DNA of 64,000 bases from Candidatus Nitrososphaera gargensis Ga9.2 (GCF_000303155.1 NC_018719.1:2480001-2544000); one strand, 5' to 3'; positions 1 to 11,090 are shown, counted from the first letter of the stretch. The notes: generated by a model from the sequence alone, not told the origin. Numbers and translations are program-made.

Positions 1-2
1 AT

Positions 3-254
3 GTAGACGAAGGGGTGATTGCATTTGGACTGTGGCTCAATTTTGAAGGAAAAGACTCGCCCGCTGTCCCTATCACTATGAAGAAATTTGACCAGAACAG
101 AGAGGTTGTCTTGCATGACAACGTTCTGCAAAAAGATGTGAGTGTTGGAATTGTGGAAGGGGTTCCTATTTGCAATGAGTGCAGAACGAATGACTGCGCT
201 CATGTCGGTTTTGCGATATGCGCAGAGCAGATGCACTTCAGCTCGAGAGCTTAG
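3..254 (+). CDS. Cys-rich protein of unknown function, 5' end probably cut by the window edge
   Basis: The frame is open from base 3, so the true start may lie outside the window; the first usable start inside is GTG at 15. The C-terminal third carries CNEC, then a DCAHVGFAIC stretch, giving four cysteines and a histidine spaced as in a small zinc knuckle. The rest has no motif that I recognise. Zinc binding is inferred from the Cys/His spacing alone. Nothing nearby on the same strand suggests a pathway. Confidence 0.55.
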   Translation, partial: VDEGVIAFGLWLNFEGKDSPAVPITMKKFDQNREVVLHDNVLQKDVSVGIVEGVPICNECRTNDCAHVGFAICAEQMHFSSRA

Positions 255-364
255 GCTGACAAATCAAGTACTGCCATGACGGCAGTGTCAACTTTGTGGG
301 TGGGTACTGGCAAAAATCTGGTTATCGATCATCGCCCGTTGACTTTAGTATCTTAAAAAATGTC

Positions 365-958
365 CTACTCGGAGAATCTAGGGTCACTGTTTCTAATCAT
401 TTCAATCAACCGCTCCATACTGGATAAGCACTGCTCAAAATATGGTATAACTTCCAATTCCATGGGAGGAGAATTGTCCGGATCCTTGGAATTTTTCTTG
501 AAGTACGCCTTCATGGAGTCTGGCCCTACTATGACTAGCTTTGATAAAGACTCACGCATAGAGGAATTTCTCAACTCAATTAGTTGCCGGTACCAGTTGC
601 CGTACTGCCTAGCCTTGTCAAGATCTGACAAAAGGTCGATCCTTTTTGTTTTTGCTGACAGCGCACTCTGCACATGGCCAAAATCTAGCTGGTCAATCGG
701 TATTCCAAGATCAAGTTTTTCATTAATTTGGACGAAAAGAGAGTCTACTGCTCCAAGCATCTTATCCAAAAAACTGTCGATCTCCATTTCGGCCGGTATC
801 CGAGCCTTAGGAGCAACCAAACTTTCATGCCTTGCTTCAATCGACTTTAGATTGTTTAGATGCTGGGTTGCGGCATAGAGCTTGAATTTTGGCCTGTCTG
901 ATAGGAAACGAGACAGCCTATCATCTTCAACTGGAGAGTATACCATCAGGTTTGTCAA
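365..958 (-). CDS. Hypothetical protein, about 197 aa, mostly helical
   Basis: This is an uninterrupted 197-residue frame with coding-like composition. The start is TTG at 958 or ATG at 946. It has no signal peptide and no membrane segment. Long amphipathic helices dominate, for example around residues 60-85 and 125-150. I looked for an Rx4-6H HEPN motif around the sequence YRQLIELRN and did not find one. The gene is not recognised and its neighbours give no functional hint. Confidence 0.6.
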   Translation of the reverse strand: MTNLMVYSPVEDDRLSRFLSDRPKFKLYAATQHLNNLKSIEARHESLVAPKARIPAEMEIDSFLDKMLGAVDSLFVQINEKLDLGIPIDQLDFGHVQSALSAKTKRIDLLSDLDKARQYGNWYRQLIELRNSSMRESLSKLVIVGPDSMKAYFKKNSKDPDNSPPMELEVIPYFEQCLSSMERLIEMIRNSDPRFSE

Positions 959-1183
959 TAGCGAAGAGGCTTCTTAAATCACTTCGGGCAGCAAAGTTTG
1001 CTTCCAATACCACTTGCAATACTACAATGCCATATTCAGAAAGGCTACTATTCATAACGCCAGAGACTTGCAACCTGAGACAGCAGCGTTCAATGCTTAC
1101 TTATTCTTAGAACCTGCCAAATGCTAAGATACAACTTATGAAAAAATAATGTAGAAGAATGACGGTCGCATCTAATACAAGGG

Positions 1184-1423
1184 CTACCTTGAGCCCCTAG
1201 TTCCTCTAACTGTAATGCTGCCATCAATCACCCATTGTGCCTTCTCTGCTCCGTTATCATTGGGAGATCCAGGAACTGCTATCTTTACATTGTTTAGATC
1301 GTATGTCAATGCTACGTTTTCTTGGGTCAGCTGAGTCACTATGTTGTGGACGAATGTAGCCCATTCTGTCGGCATTTGTGGTTGACCGCTTGCTTCATTA
1401 CGCGTCATTTCTTGTGTTGCCAT
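1184..1423 (-). CDS. Small acidic protein of unknown function (79 aa)
   Basis: The protein begins MATQEMTRNEASGQ and ends with a short beta-rich segment (WVIDGSITVRG). A longer frame reaches 1480, but a TATA-like box on the minus strand at 1447-1454 lies about 26 nt upstream of ATG 1423. That fits a leaderless transcript starting here and excludes the upstream extension. It is soluble, with no cysteines in the shorter form. I do not recognise the family. Confidence 0.6.
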   Translation of the reverse strand: MATQEMTRNEASGQPQMPTEWATFVHNIVTQLTQENVALTYDLNNVKIAVPGSPNDNGAEKAQWVIDGSITVRGTRGSR

Positions 1424-1446
1424 AATATGGCATGTCAGAATTATTG

Positions 1447-1454
1447 TATATAGA
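1447..1454 (-). promoter_or_regulatory. TATA box for the small acidic protein gene
   Basis: The sequence reads CTATATAC on the minus strand. Its centre is about 26 nt from ATG 1423, the usual archaeal spacing to a transcription start. It decides the shorter start for the downstream gene. Confidence 0.5.
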
Positions 1455-1522
1455 AGCAGCCGTTGATGGTTAATTGGCAATGTTCTGTAAAGACCTATGC
1501 TTAATGTTGGTCTGAAAATTGC

Positions 1523-2092
1523 TTATACAAATCCCTTCGCCAAATTTGCCATGACAAATATGAGAGCCACCTGGAAGACTCCTTGGCTACCGGCCAGTTT
1601 AATGTTCCTCATCCCCCATCGTATTATCTTGTCCCGGTTAGGCTCCTTCTTTTGAAGCTCTAGGAAGACTCGTATCTCTGTAGGCATTATCATTCCAAAG
1701 CCCTGCACAGAGAGAATTATGACTATGATCACTGCTGCAATGATGGTGGGCGATTCAAGTGTCGGCATGTTCATCCTCTGGGCAAGGGTTATGCCAGAAG
1801 TTATCGCGACTGCCGCAAGAGCTGGCATAAGAAAGAGCATAACAGGCACCAACTTTTTGATCACTTGCGTTCGGGCTTGGGGCTCAAGTCCTTTCATCAC
1901 TTGGCTCATGACTATGCCCATAAACAAATCGATTCCAGTCCACGTGCCTCCCATCAAAACGTGGACGTAGTTGAGAGCAAGCAAATTCCCATAGAGCAGA
2001 ACGGCTACAAGGGCAACTACGGGTACTAGCAGGGTGAGAAGCGAATAAGGCGATATGATCCTGTGCTGCTTTTCTTCGATCACAAGCTCCAT
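1523..2092 (-). CDS. Integral membrane protein of unknown function (189 aa, about 5 TM)
   Basis: Hydrophobic segments lie near residues 15-37, 40-62, 84-106, 115-137 and 165-186. The early sequence NYVHVLMGGTWTGIDLF resembles the first helices of small integral membrane proteins of the DUF2269/CopD-like type, where a His and Trp sit at the membrane face; this resemblance is weak. A charged cytoplasmic loop around residues 145-160 separates the last two helices. It stands alone on this strand with no obvious operon partner. Confidence 0.7.
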   Translation of the reverse strand: MELVIEEKQHRIISPYSLLTLLVPVVALVAVLLYGNLLALNYVHVLMGGTWTGIDLFMGIVMSQVMKGLEPQARTQVIKKLVPVMLFLMPALAAVAITSGITLAQRMNMPTLESPTIIAAVIIVIILSVQGFGMIMPTEIRVFLELQKKEPNRDKIIRWGMRNIKLAGSQGVFQVALIFVMANLAKGFV

Positions 2093-2256
2093 TCGAGCTA
2101 CAGATATTTAAGCGGAAAAGCTCTGGTCAAGCATAGCAGACCTTAACCATTCACTGCACGAGTTTGCATATTCCAAAGTTTCTTTTCACTAACCTTTGCT
2201 CCAATGATTGGCATGCAGTTAGCCATTGCCAGAGTATTGTATGAATGCTGCAAAAC

Positions 2257-3258
2257 TTAGACACTGCGCGAGCTAACTGTAGTGCTGATGCGTCTTATCA
2301 TTGATATCAGCACTTCTTTGGATTTTAGCGCGCTATTCCTTGTGCCATCTTCCAGCACAATAGTGTCTGTCAGATTTTTCCCAATGGCAGTGGACAAGCT
2401 ATTCTCAAAATTTACCTTCCCCCTACCTATCGTCCTGTGGTCGTCTATCACGCCGTTTGTATCGACTGCATGGAAGTGGATCAGTTCATTTATCTCCGAT
2501 AGGTCAGTGTTGCGACCGGTTCTTATCAGCTGATGTGCAGTATCAATACCTCTAATCACGTTGGCGAAATTTCCTCTCCCATAGGGGACGCTGTCGTAAT
2601 CAATGGCATCGGAATAATGCTCTTCAAGTACAATTTCGATGGGCTTGCCATCAACATTCCTGTCAGCGGCGTATTTTGCGATTTCTGAAAGCGAATGCAC
2701 GAAGTTTTCCTGAAACTCCTTTTTTCTTGTTTGGCGATAAGCCTTTAGAACGGGAGCAAAAATTCCATAGATTTTCACCGCGTTACAGCCCACAAAGTAT
2801 CCTGCCTTGTTGGCACACTCACCCTTCAGGCAAAAGAATGCGGGCAAGTCGCTGAAACTGTGCAGCACCATCCTATAGATGCCGGCAACCTCCATGTAGT
2901 CGAGCGTTTTAATGGTATACTCTACTGCGCGTTTTCTTTCACTCTGGTCTGGCGAATCGATGCTTGGCCGGTGGAGCGTCTTGTGGAGAGAGTTTATCAT
3001 GTGCTTGTCCGCACTGTAGGTTCTCATCAGCCTGAGGCAGTTTGGCTTGACCTGCACCAGCTGATGGAGGTGATCCTCATTTAGCTCTACCCCTGAAAAT
3101 CCGTCTTCATGTGCCAGCTTGATGGCCTGCAGCGCATTGGCAGCAGTCACGTATGGAGCCACCGAAGTAACAATCCTGACCTGTGCGGTGATTTCTAAAT
3201 CAGCCCCCACGAATACTGATCGGTACTGCGAAGTGGCAAGACGGATACCATTAGACAA
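2257..3258 (-). CDS. Sugar-phosphate isomerase/epimerase-like TIM-barrel protein
   Basis: The 333-residue protein has the layout of the xylose-isomerase-like/AP-endonuclease-2 TIM barrel: an early GFSGVELNEDHLH strand, a metal-ligand candidate in IVLEEHYSDAID near residue 210, and IHFHAVDTNGVIDDHR followed by IGRGKVNF near residue 270, typical of the last barrel strands. Such enzymes bind divalent metal through Glu, His and Asp and act on sugars or related hydroxy compounds; the substrate cannot be told from sequence. A TATA-like TTTTATAG around 3289-3296 lies upstream of ATG 3258. Confidence 0.75.
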   Translation of the reverse strand: MSNGIRLATSQYRSVFVGADLEITAQVRIVTSVAPYVTAANALQAIKLAHEDGFSGVELNEDHLHQLVQVKPNCLRLMRTYSADKHMINSLHKTLHRPSIDSPDQSERKRAVEYTIKTLDYMEVAGIYRMVLHSFSDLPAFFCLKGECANKAGYFVGCNAVKIYGIFAPVLKAYRQTRKKEFQENFVHSLSEIAKYAADRNVDGKPIEIVLEEHYSDAIDYDSVPYGRGNFANVIRGIDTAHQLIRTGRNTDLSEINELIHFHAVDTNGVIDDHRTIGRGKVNFENSLSTAIGKNLTDTIVLEDGTRNSALKSKEVLISMIRRISTTVSSRSV

Positions 3259-3358
3259 CTAACAGGATAAGACTATGCATATATCAATCTATAAAATTAT
3301 GCGCATGCAAGTCACAGTAGCGACACTTAATTAGCCGTCAGTTATCAGGAAAACTCGG

Positions 3359-3553
3359 ATGTCAAGCAGGCAGGTATGGAAAAAATGCACATTCTGCAAC
3401 AATGGAAGGAGGACTTGTTTTAATTGCGGTGGCTCTGGCAAGGTTTCGCCGGGCTGGCAGACATGCTATGACTGCAAGGGCTTCGGAACAGTAATGTGCG
3501 CCGAATGTGGAGGAAACGGCGGCCGGCGCGAAACAATCTGGTCGCCTGAGTAA
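3359..3553 (+). CDS. DnaJ-type zinc-finger protein (64 aa)
   Basis: Repeated CxxC pairs dominate the protein: CTFCNNG, CFNCGGSG, CYDCKGFG and CAECGGNG. This is the CxxCxGxG pattern of the DnaJ cysteine-rich domain, which binds two zinc ions and contacts unfolded polypeptides. There is no J domain, so it is a stand-alone zinc module. The ATG at 3359 lies about 29 nt after a TATA-like cacttaattag, consistent with leaderless translation. The partner protein is unknown. Confidence 0.8.
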   Translation: MSSRQVWKKCTFCNNGRRTCFNCGGSGKVSPGWQTCYDCKGFGTVMCAECGGNGGRRETIWSPE

Positions 3554-3587
3554 AATTTTATTCCCGCCTATTGCAATGGCAGATTGA

Positions 3588-4100
3588 ATGGGCCTAGAAA
3601 TAACGCCTTCTCTCAAGGACGCGCTCCGCGAGCTGTACTACAAGGAAGGCTGCGACCAGAAAGGCTGGGCGTACATTGCGCTCAAAGACATCGACATCAA
3701 GGGCAATACGTTGGTTTTCAATAAAGGGGTTCACAGGATCAGCATCAAGTTGATGGACAAGATTGTTACAGAAGTCAAGGAATTATCCAGATCTGTTAAT
3801 GGCAATTTTCTGTTTGACTATCTGGCTTGTAAGACAGGCCAGCTCAGCAAATACGGAGATGTAATGCTAGCAAATCCAGATGCGCTTTGCTGGGTAAAGA
3901 TCGGAAATGGCGCATTTTCCAGCGACCAGATAGACGTTCTGGACAGGATAAAACTTCCTCTGGTGGTCTTTCGCATAAAAGACGTGCTCGCTCCGCCGGC
4001 AAAAGTAGAGATGAGGTGGGACATCAGGTCCGGCGATGAGTGGCTTGACGAGCTCGATGACCTCAGAGACCAAGCAGAGTCTGATGACGAGTACTTTTAA
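3588..4100 (+). CDS. Hypothetical protein, 170 aa, acidic C-terminus
   Basis: A complete frame with ATG at 3588, about 30 nt downstream of the T/A-rich box at 3552-3564. The protein is soluble and mixed alpha/beta. It ends in a strongly acidic tail (DELDDLRDQAESDDEYF), which often marks proteins that contact basic partners such as ribosomal or chromatin proteins; that is only a suggestion. No catalytic motif was recognised. It follows the DnaJ-type zinc protein by 34 nt but seems to have its own promoter. Confidence 0.65.
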   Translation: MGLEITPSLKDALRELYYKEGCDQKGWAYIALKDIDIKGNTLVFNKGVHRISIKLMDKIVTEVKELSRSVNGNFLFDYLACKTGQLSKYGDVMLANPDALCWVKIGNGAFSSDQIDVLDRIKLPLVVFRIKDVLAPPAKVEMRWDIRSGDEWLDELDDLRDQAESDDEYF

Positions 4101-4208
4101 ACATTCAGCAACAGTTACCCTGCCAAACGCCTTGCCTTGACCGAATAAAAGTTAACTTTTACATTTCTTGCCGCGCCTATGATGACCGTAGGGAGTACAG
4201 AATAGCTC

Positions 4209-6466
<2,258 letters not shown>

Positions 6467-6515
6467 TAATATGCGAGAAGGTCTCATCTGAAATAAAAGA
6501 AAAAGAGGATAAGTG

Positions 6516-6635
6516 TTAAGCAAAGGCTCCCGTTTCTGTAATTAGCTGCCAGCAGCTGACACAGTAGTTGCCAGTTGCCGTAAAGATCTCTGCTTCCTTG
6601 TCGTTGCAGTGTTCGCAAGCTATCCTCTCTGACAT
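6516..6635 (-). CDS. Tiny zinc-binding protein (39 aa)
   Basis: The product begins MSERIACEHCNDKEAEIF and carries two CxxC pairs (CEHC and CVSC) about 19 residues apart, a classic zinc-ribbon spacing. The open frame extends upstream to 6719, but the Cys module sits immediately after the internal ATG at 6635 and a GGGAGAG sequence lies about 11 nt before it, so I prefer the short form. It is convergent with the broken cdc48 gene. Function is unknown. Confidence 0.55.
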   Translation of the reverse strand: MSERIACEHCNDKEAEIFTATGNYCVSCWQLITETGAFA

Positions 6636-6756
6636 TTCTTTTTTCTCTCTCCCTTGCCAGACTATGTACAGTTCGCGAATTAAATTCTTAGCAAGTAAAC
6701 GTATTGTTTTTTCAGTCAACGGAACCTATATCATTGCCCAGAACAGCAGTGCTTGC

Positions 6757-7290
6757 ATGGAAACAACCAAGCGACCAACAACCGTCATAGTCCTTCTGGC
6801 GGCCGCGCTCGCAGCCACGATGATAACAACTATTGTAAGTGGCAACGCGACAGCGCAGCAGCAAAGCCAGACGATCTATAGAATACAGGAAACCAAGATG
6901 TGAACAGCAGCTCCCGTGGCGCATACCGGCAACCTGCCTCATGCGGTGGTTTTTGCGCTGCCGCTAAGGGACGACGGCAAGATATACACCGGGCGGGTCA
7001 CGTTTACCGCAAGCAAGCCTATCGAAGTTGAAGTGCTGCATGTCTACAACCCCGATCAAACGCCTGATGCCGAACATGGAGCGCCGCCTACTGCTGTCAT
7101 CAATGGCACGACAATAACTTATTCGCACCTGACCGGGATTGTCGACAACAATTATGTGCTTGGAGACGTTCCGACCGCGTCAGGGACATTTGAGTTCGCT
7201 GGAAGTGGGCTTGTGTTCCACAAGAGGAGCTCAGAGCCGTTCACTGTCACGTACACGATTGACGCAGCAGCAAGATCTCTAACCCAGTGA
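6757..7290 (+). pseudogene. Secreted protein gene interrupted by an in-frame TGA
   Basis: The reading frame starts at METTKRPTTVIVLL with a clear signal peptide ending near NATAQQQ. It meets TGA at 6901-6903 and continues in the same frame with TAAPVAHTGNLPHAVV for a further 129 codons to 7290. The mature part is beta-rich and looks like an extracytoplasmic immunoglobulin-like domain. It contains 'YTGRVTFTASKPIEVEVLH'. A single base change in codon 49 would restore one protein of about 177 residues. Either it is a young pseudogene, the downstream half is started internally without a signal peptide, or the base call is wrong. Confidence 0.7.
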
Positions 7291-7313
7291 CGCATAAGTC
7301 ACTGACTTTTTTC

Positions 7314-8324
7314 TTATCTATATTCGTCGCCGCAGTCGCCGATCATCTCAAACAGATCGTTTGATTTTTTGCATACATCTTCAATGCTACTGTTGTCATC
7401 CTTGTCCATCCGAAAGTTGAATACGCGTGCGTTGTCATCCCTGTGGTTCGCTATCCCAAGCCGGGCACCAATTATCACGCCTGCCACAGCTGGCTTGTCA
7501 AGGATATAGCGCGTCGCCACGTTTGCAATGCTTACGCCGTGCTTTTGCGCTATGGCGTGGAGGGTCGACAGCAATTCCTGAAACAATTGCCAGCCGCCCC
7601 ATGCGTCTATCATGCGCTTGTACTTTTTCAGGCTGGCAGTGTCGAGATCATATGGTTCAGGCTTGCCAAGGTAGCGCTCGGACATCAGGCCGCCGCAGAT
7701 CGTGCCGTACGCAAGCAGGCTGGCATTATTGTCGCGGCAAAACTGCGCCATCTTTACCTCCGGCCTGCGGTCAACTATAGAATACTGCACCTGATTTGAC
7801 ACCAATTTTAGCCCAGCGTCCTTCATTATCTGCATGCGCTCGGTGTCAAAGTTGGTAAGGCCGACGTTCCTGATCTTGCCCTCATCATGGAGGTCCGACA
7901 GGTACTTCAGAGCATCCATGTAGTACGGGTTGTTGTAGTCCCACCAGTGGAACTGCACCAGATCAAGGGATGTCATATTCATACGGCGGAGCGACCTTTC
8001 AATGCTTGACTGGGCCATCTGCCGGGTAATCCTTTGCGGCTCTGGCACCCACTTTGTCAGCGCCTGGACGTTTTCCTGCTCCTGCTGTGGCAGACTGCGC
8101 ATAAAATCGCCGATAAAGTCCTCTGCCGGCCCATAAATGTCCGCAAGGTCCCACGTGGTAAAGCCGGCACGGTGGTATCTGGCCATCTCTTCCAGCGCTG
8201 CCTGCGGGTTGATACGCCCGTGGGCTCCGGCGGCCTGCCACATGCCGTTGAGAATCCTGCAGATCTTCAAGTTCGGCGCCAGCTTGTAGTGCTCCATGCA
8301 ACCTTTCTCGATCCATTGCGTCAT
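7314..8324 (-). CDS. Aldo/keto reductase family oxidoreductase
   Basis: The (beta/alpha)8 reductase fold is shown by the usual tetrad: Asp and Tyr in TTWDLADIYGPAE, Lys in ALTKWVPEP and His in LVQFHWWDY. A C-terminal NADP-binding stretch (GVIIGARLG) is present. The family reduces carbonyls with NAD(P)H; the substrate is not evident. The start is uncertain: ATG 8324 gives MTQWIEKG, ATG 8297 gives MEHYKLAPNLK, and a longer frame reaches 8390. I prefer 8324 because conserved sequence begins shortly after. It is convergent with the broken secreted-protein gene. Confidence 0.85.
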   Translation of the reverse strand: MTQWIEKGCMEHYKLAPNLKICRILNGMWQAAGAHGRINPQAALEEMARYHRAGFTTWDLADIYGPAEDFIGDFMRSLPQQEQENVQALTKWVPEPQRITRQMAQSSIERSLRRMNMTSLDLVQFHWWDYNNPYYMDALKYLSDLHDEGKIRNVGLTNFDTERMQIMKDAGLKLVSNQVQYSIVDRRPEVKMAQFCRDNNASLLAYGTICGGLMSERYLGKPEPYDLDTASLKKYKRMIDAWGGWQLFQELLSTLHAIAQKHGVSIANVATRYILDKPAVAGVIIGARLGIANHRDDNARVFNFRMDKDDNSSIEDVCKKSNDLFEMIGDCGDEYR

Positions 8325-8406
8325 AAACCTTACCAATTTTGTTGTAAGCTGACACGTGACATCCAAAATGTTGACCCTGCCATTTTTCAAATGTTCGTTC
8401 TAGTTG

Positions 8407-8550
8407 ATGTTGCGCAAAACGAAGGCGAGGCGCAACAGGCACCTACAGGCAGTAATGAAAGACAAACCAGAGCCGACAAGCGCAGGATTGACGTACGCAG
8501 GTGTCGCAGGAAGCAACGCAAACGCAGAGGATAACGATAAAACTGTCTAA
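8407..8550 (+). CDS. Possible small basic protein (47 aa), weak
   Basis: An ATG (or TTG at 8404) opens a 47-codon frame, divergent from the aldo/keto reductase. The N-terminus is very basic and the C-terminus acidic (SNANAEDNDKTV). No motif is recognised and no clear TATA box is seen. The remaining 8551-8775 holds nothing that I can support. Confidence 0.25.
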   Translation: MLRKTKARRNRHLQAVMKDKPEPTSAGLTYAGVAGSNANAEDNDKTV

Positions 8551-8775
8551 CCGAAGAAAGCGCGAACTGGCAGCCGCCGTCATGGGATGGCATCGCTTGC
8601 CGGTTAGTTGCAACCGCGCGATCTCGAAAAAGCTGTGAGTGATGCATGTGCCGGCTTTCATTCGTGCTGCTGAGGTATGTAAGCAACGAGGAAACAAAAT
8701 ACAAGAAAAAAGGAGAGATGCGCTGGCCCGTAATGACGTGCATTGGGCGGGTCAGTTGTGCATCCTCATTATCTT

Positions 8776-8898
8776 TTAGTGACTGTGACCACAGCCACAG
8801 CCGCCCATGCCGTGGCCGCTTCCATGCGAAGAGCACGACGGGCATTTCTTTGAGCCGTTTTCAGACATGAACATGACGCCGCATGAGGCGCATTTCAT
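8776..8898 (-). CDS. Tiny Cys/His/Gly-rich zinc-ribbon protein (40 aa)
   Basis: Read directly from the sequence: the product begins MKCASCGVMFMSENG, continues with a second pair CPSC, and ends in a glycine/histidine/cysteine tail (GGCGCGHSH). The two CxxC pairs 14 residues apart are a zinc ribbon, and the tail could bind further metal. It lies 44 nt downstream of trmJ on the same strand and probably shares its transcript. Genes this short are commonly missed by gene finders. Function is unknown. Confidence 0.7.
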   Translation of the reverse strand: MKCASCGVMFMSENGSKKCPSCSSHGSGHGMGGCGCGHSH

Positions 8899-8942
8899 TT
8901 TTTGCAGTCCTTGCATGCCTTGCAACGGCGGCGCTGATTATA

Positions 8943-9680
8943 TCAAGCATGCTCTGCACGTCTTTTCCTCCTTTCAATAGCAAGCAGACTCCGCCTCAAA
9001 AGCGACACCATAAGCATCACGTCCTTTGTCGTGGGCACGCTCTTTGCAAGCATCTTTTTGACCGCCGCTTCTAGCAGCGGCTTTTTGTGCGCGTCATAGT
9101 TGCCGGCGTCTGCCACCTTGCCGACATAATGCAGCAAGAGGTCGATGTCCTGCTGCGATGCTAGGTCGATCTTTTTCTTGCTCTTTTTCACAGGCAGTTC
9201 CGGCTTTAATTTTGAAATTTCGTAGAGCATTATCGCAAGCGCGTGAGCTATGTTCATGGTCCTGTACTTTGTCTTTGTGTCGATTATGACTACAAGGTCG
9301 CACATGGCAAGCTCTTCGTTGTTGAGCCCTGACGACTCTCTGCCAAGCACGATGCAAAAGTTCTTGCCGTCCCCGCTGTGGATTATCTTGGCTATCTGCT
9401 CGGCACCTGTCGCCTCCCGCAGGACATTCAGCCTGCTCGTCGCCGGGATTGCAGTCGTCCCAATGAGGATGTCAAACTTTTTCCTCAATTGCTTGAGGGT
9501 CGCAGTTTTTGCAGTTTCAAGCACGTCCTTGCCGTGCGTTGAATATTTCAGCGCCTCCACCCTGTCAAAATGCGGCTTGATAAAATAGAGTCTCTTGAGG
9601 CCGAAATTCTCCATCAGCCTGGCAACGTGGCCCACGTTGACGTGGTACTGGGGCTCTACCAGCGCGACGGCTATGACCAC
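8943..9680 (-). CDS. trmJ: tRNA/rRNA 2'-O-methyltransferase of the TrmJ (SPOUT) family
   Basis: The SpoU/TrmH-type knotted fold is shown by the three motifs: an N-terminal VEPQYHVNVGHVARLMENFG with the catalytic Arg, VLGRESSGLNNEEL at residues 111-124, and TMNIAHALAIMLYE at 141-154. The remaining C-terminal helical segment matches the TrmJ layout. Archaeal TrmJ methylates the ribose of cytidine 32 in the tRNA anticodon loop using S-adenosylmethionine. A tiny zinc-ribbon gene follows on the same strand. AhcY, which removes the S-adenosylhomocysteine product, is also in this window. Confidence 0.85.
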   Translation of the reverse strand: MVIAVALVEPQYHVNVGHVARLMENFGLKRLYFIKPHFDRVEALKYSTHGKDVLETAKTATLKQLRKKFDILIGTTAIPATSRLNVLREATGAEQIAKIIHSGDGKNFCIVLGRESSGLNNEELAMCDLVVIIDTKTKYRTMNIAHALAIMLYEISKLKPELPVKKSKKKIDLASQQDIDLLLHYVGKVADAGNYDAHKKPLLEAAVKKMLAKSVPTTKDVMLMVSLLRRSLLAIERRKRRAEHA

Positions 9681-9716
9681 GGCTATTACGCAAAAATTTG
9701 CCCATTTATGCTTTGA

Positions 9717-10052
9717 CTATTGGCCGTAAAAAGCCCTGAGCGCAGCATCTATCCTGTCTTCTGGCACGCCAAAAAACTCGAAAGCTTCTTTGTGGCTTGC
9801 AACCTGCAGCTTGGCGTTTGCTTTTGCCTTTACGTAAGCTTCAGACGTTTCTTCCAATAGCGACCGGGCATGCGTGTTCCACTGCGCAAGGTCGCCGGGC
9901 TTTTCCTTCAAGATGGGCACTAGCTTGGCAAATGATGCAATTATGCCCGGCATGCCCTTGATGGTCAAGTCCGGCGTGGTTATCCCATCGCCTGACAGCA
10001 ACTTGCCGCAGCCAGAGCTGGCAAGCTGCCTCGATATTATTGAATTGAGCAC
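9717..10052 (-). CDS. Hypothetical protein (111 aa)
   Basis: A GTG-started frame encodes a helical, soluble protein. The C-terminal half (EETSEAYVKAKANAK to FFGVPEDRIDAALRAFYG) is a predicted helix pair. No family was recognised. It is immediately upstream of trmJ on the same strand with a 36-nt gap, so the two may be cotranscribed. Its start lies close to the divergent DUF1326 gene. Confidence 0.55.
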   Translation of the reverse strand: MLNSIISRQLASSGCGKLLSGDGITTPDLTIKGMPGIIASFAKLVPILKEKPGDLAQWNTHARSLLEETSEAYVKAKANAKLQVASHKEAFEFFGVPEDRIDAALRAFYGQ

Positions 10053-10133
10053 TAGCTGTACAAGAAAAGACCGGCATTAAAAAATATGCGATTTTGAAAA
10101 AAGCAGAAATAGCGATGCAATGTTGTGAAGCAT

Positions 10134-10657
10134 ATGAAAAAGACAAAGTGGCAGATGCGTGCCTACTATCTCGATAGCTGCAACTGCGACTGGGGCTGCC
10201 CATGCCAGTTCAATGCTAGACCGACACATGGCAACTGCGACTCGGTCATTAGGATTCACATCATAAAGGGCAACTATGGCAGCATCGAATTTGCAAGGCT
10301 AAACATGGCATGGATAGGTTCGTGGCCCGGTCCAATACATGAAGGTCACGGCAAGATTTCATACTATATCGACGAGCGCGCAAGCGATGATCAGTTTGAA
10401 GCGTTGTCAAAGATAATCACTGGCGGCGCAAGTGGCGGCCCTTTTGCAGTTTACGGCAGCTCGGCAGACACCGTTCAGGAGCCGCGCCGGGCGAAAATAG
10501 CATTTCAGGCAAGATCCACCGCGCAATAATCGAGCTCCCGGAAGCCTTTGAAACCCTCATAATGGATCTGTCGTCGACAAAAACTATTGTTGCAAACGAC
10601 GGCTTCCTTCAATTCAATTATTTCAGCACTTATGGAAGTTTCCAAGAAGTGAACTGA
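10134..10657 (+). pseudogene. Broken DUF1326-family gene (frameshift plus internal deletion)
   Basis: The N-terminal part is a typical DUF1326 protein: MRAYYLDSCNCDWGCPCQFN with clustered cysteines, then HGNC. The first frame stops at 10529 after AFQARSTAQ. A second frame then gives SGKIHRAIIELPEAFE and DGFLQFNYFSTYGSF, ending at TGA 10655-10657, which is the expected DUF1326 C-terminus. About 25-30 residues usual for the family between the two parts are missing, so a small deletion with frame change near 10460-10505 is likely. GTG 10125 is an alternative start. The role of the family is not known. Confidence 0.7.
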
Positions 10658-11090
10658 AGGGCCCCTGACATCCTCTCAACCCTGAAGGGTGTGGGGTTCC
10701 TGCCTGATCACACGGTTCCTGTCTACTACCATCACGGAGGTCCTGGGCTGTGTCAGCTGCAGCCCCTGATGCAGACAGTGTGCCTGTACCTCGGTAGAGA
10801 TTCTTCTCACCTTTTTCTTCACTCGCTCTGTCGCTGTATTGCTGTTGGCGACCGGTTGACTCGGCGCTGCACGGCGTTGATCCCCTGGGAAGCCCCGCTT
10901 TCAGGTTCACCATCGCAGCAGCCTCTCTCGCTGGATGGATAAGGCTTGTTATCATCATCAGCATCAGCATCAGCAGCACCTAAAAAATATAATGGCGATT
11001 CATCCTCGCCATGAATGGCAGGGGCTTTCTCGCCGCTGATTCCGTAAACCTTGTGCGGCATGTGCCGACCAAAAAACAATCATGCTTATT
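10658..11090. mobile_element. IS200/IS605-type debris: transposon right ends and TnpB tail remnants
   Basis: Two hairpin-rich blocks look like right ends downstream of minus-strand tnpB genes. One is 10676-10700 with the palindrome ACCCTGAAGGGT. The other is 10994-11034, where GGCGA pairs with TCGCC and TTCAT pairs with ATGAA. Between them, the minus strand shows degraded, stop-broken sequence rich in Gly, Ser, Arg and Gln that resembles the loose C-terminal tail of TnpB. No RuvC motif survives. The call is by resemblance to IS605-family ends and is moderate. The rest of the gap to 11406 is AT-rich and holds the promoter of the next gene. Confidence 0.45.

Noticed and set aside
8387-8845. 152-codon minus frame downstream of trmJ
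   Set aside because: It is in a different frame from the credible 40-residue zinc-ribbon gene in the same place and has random-looking composition.
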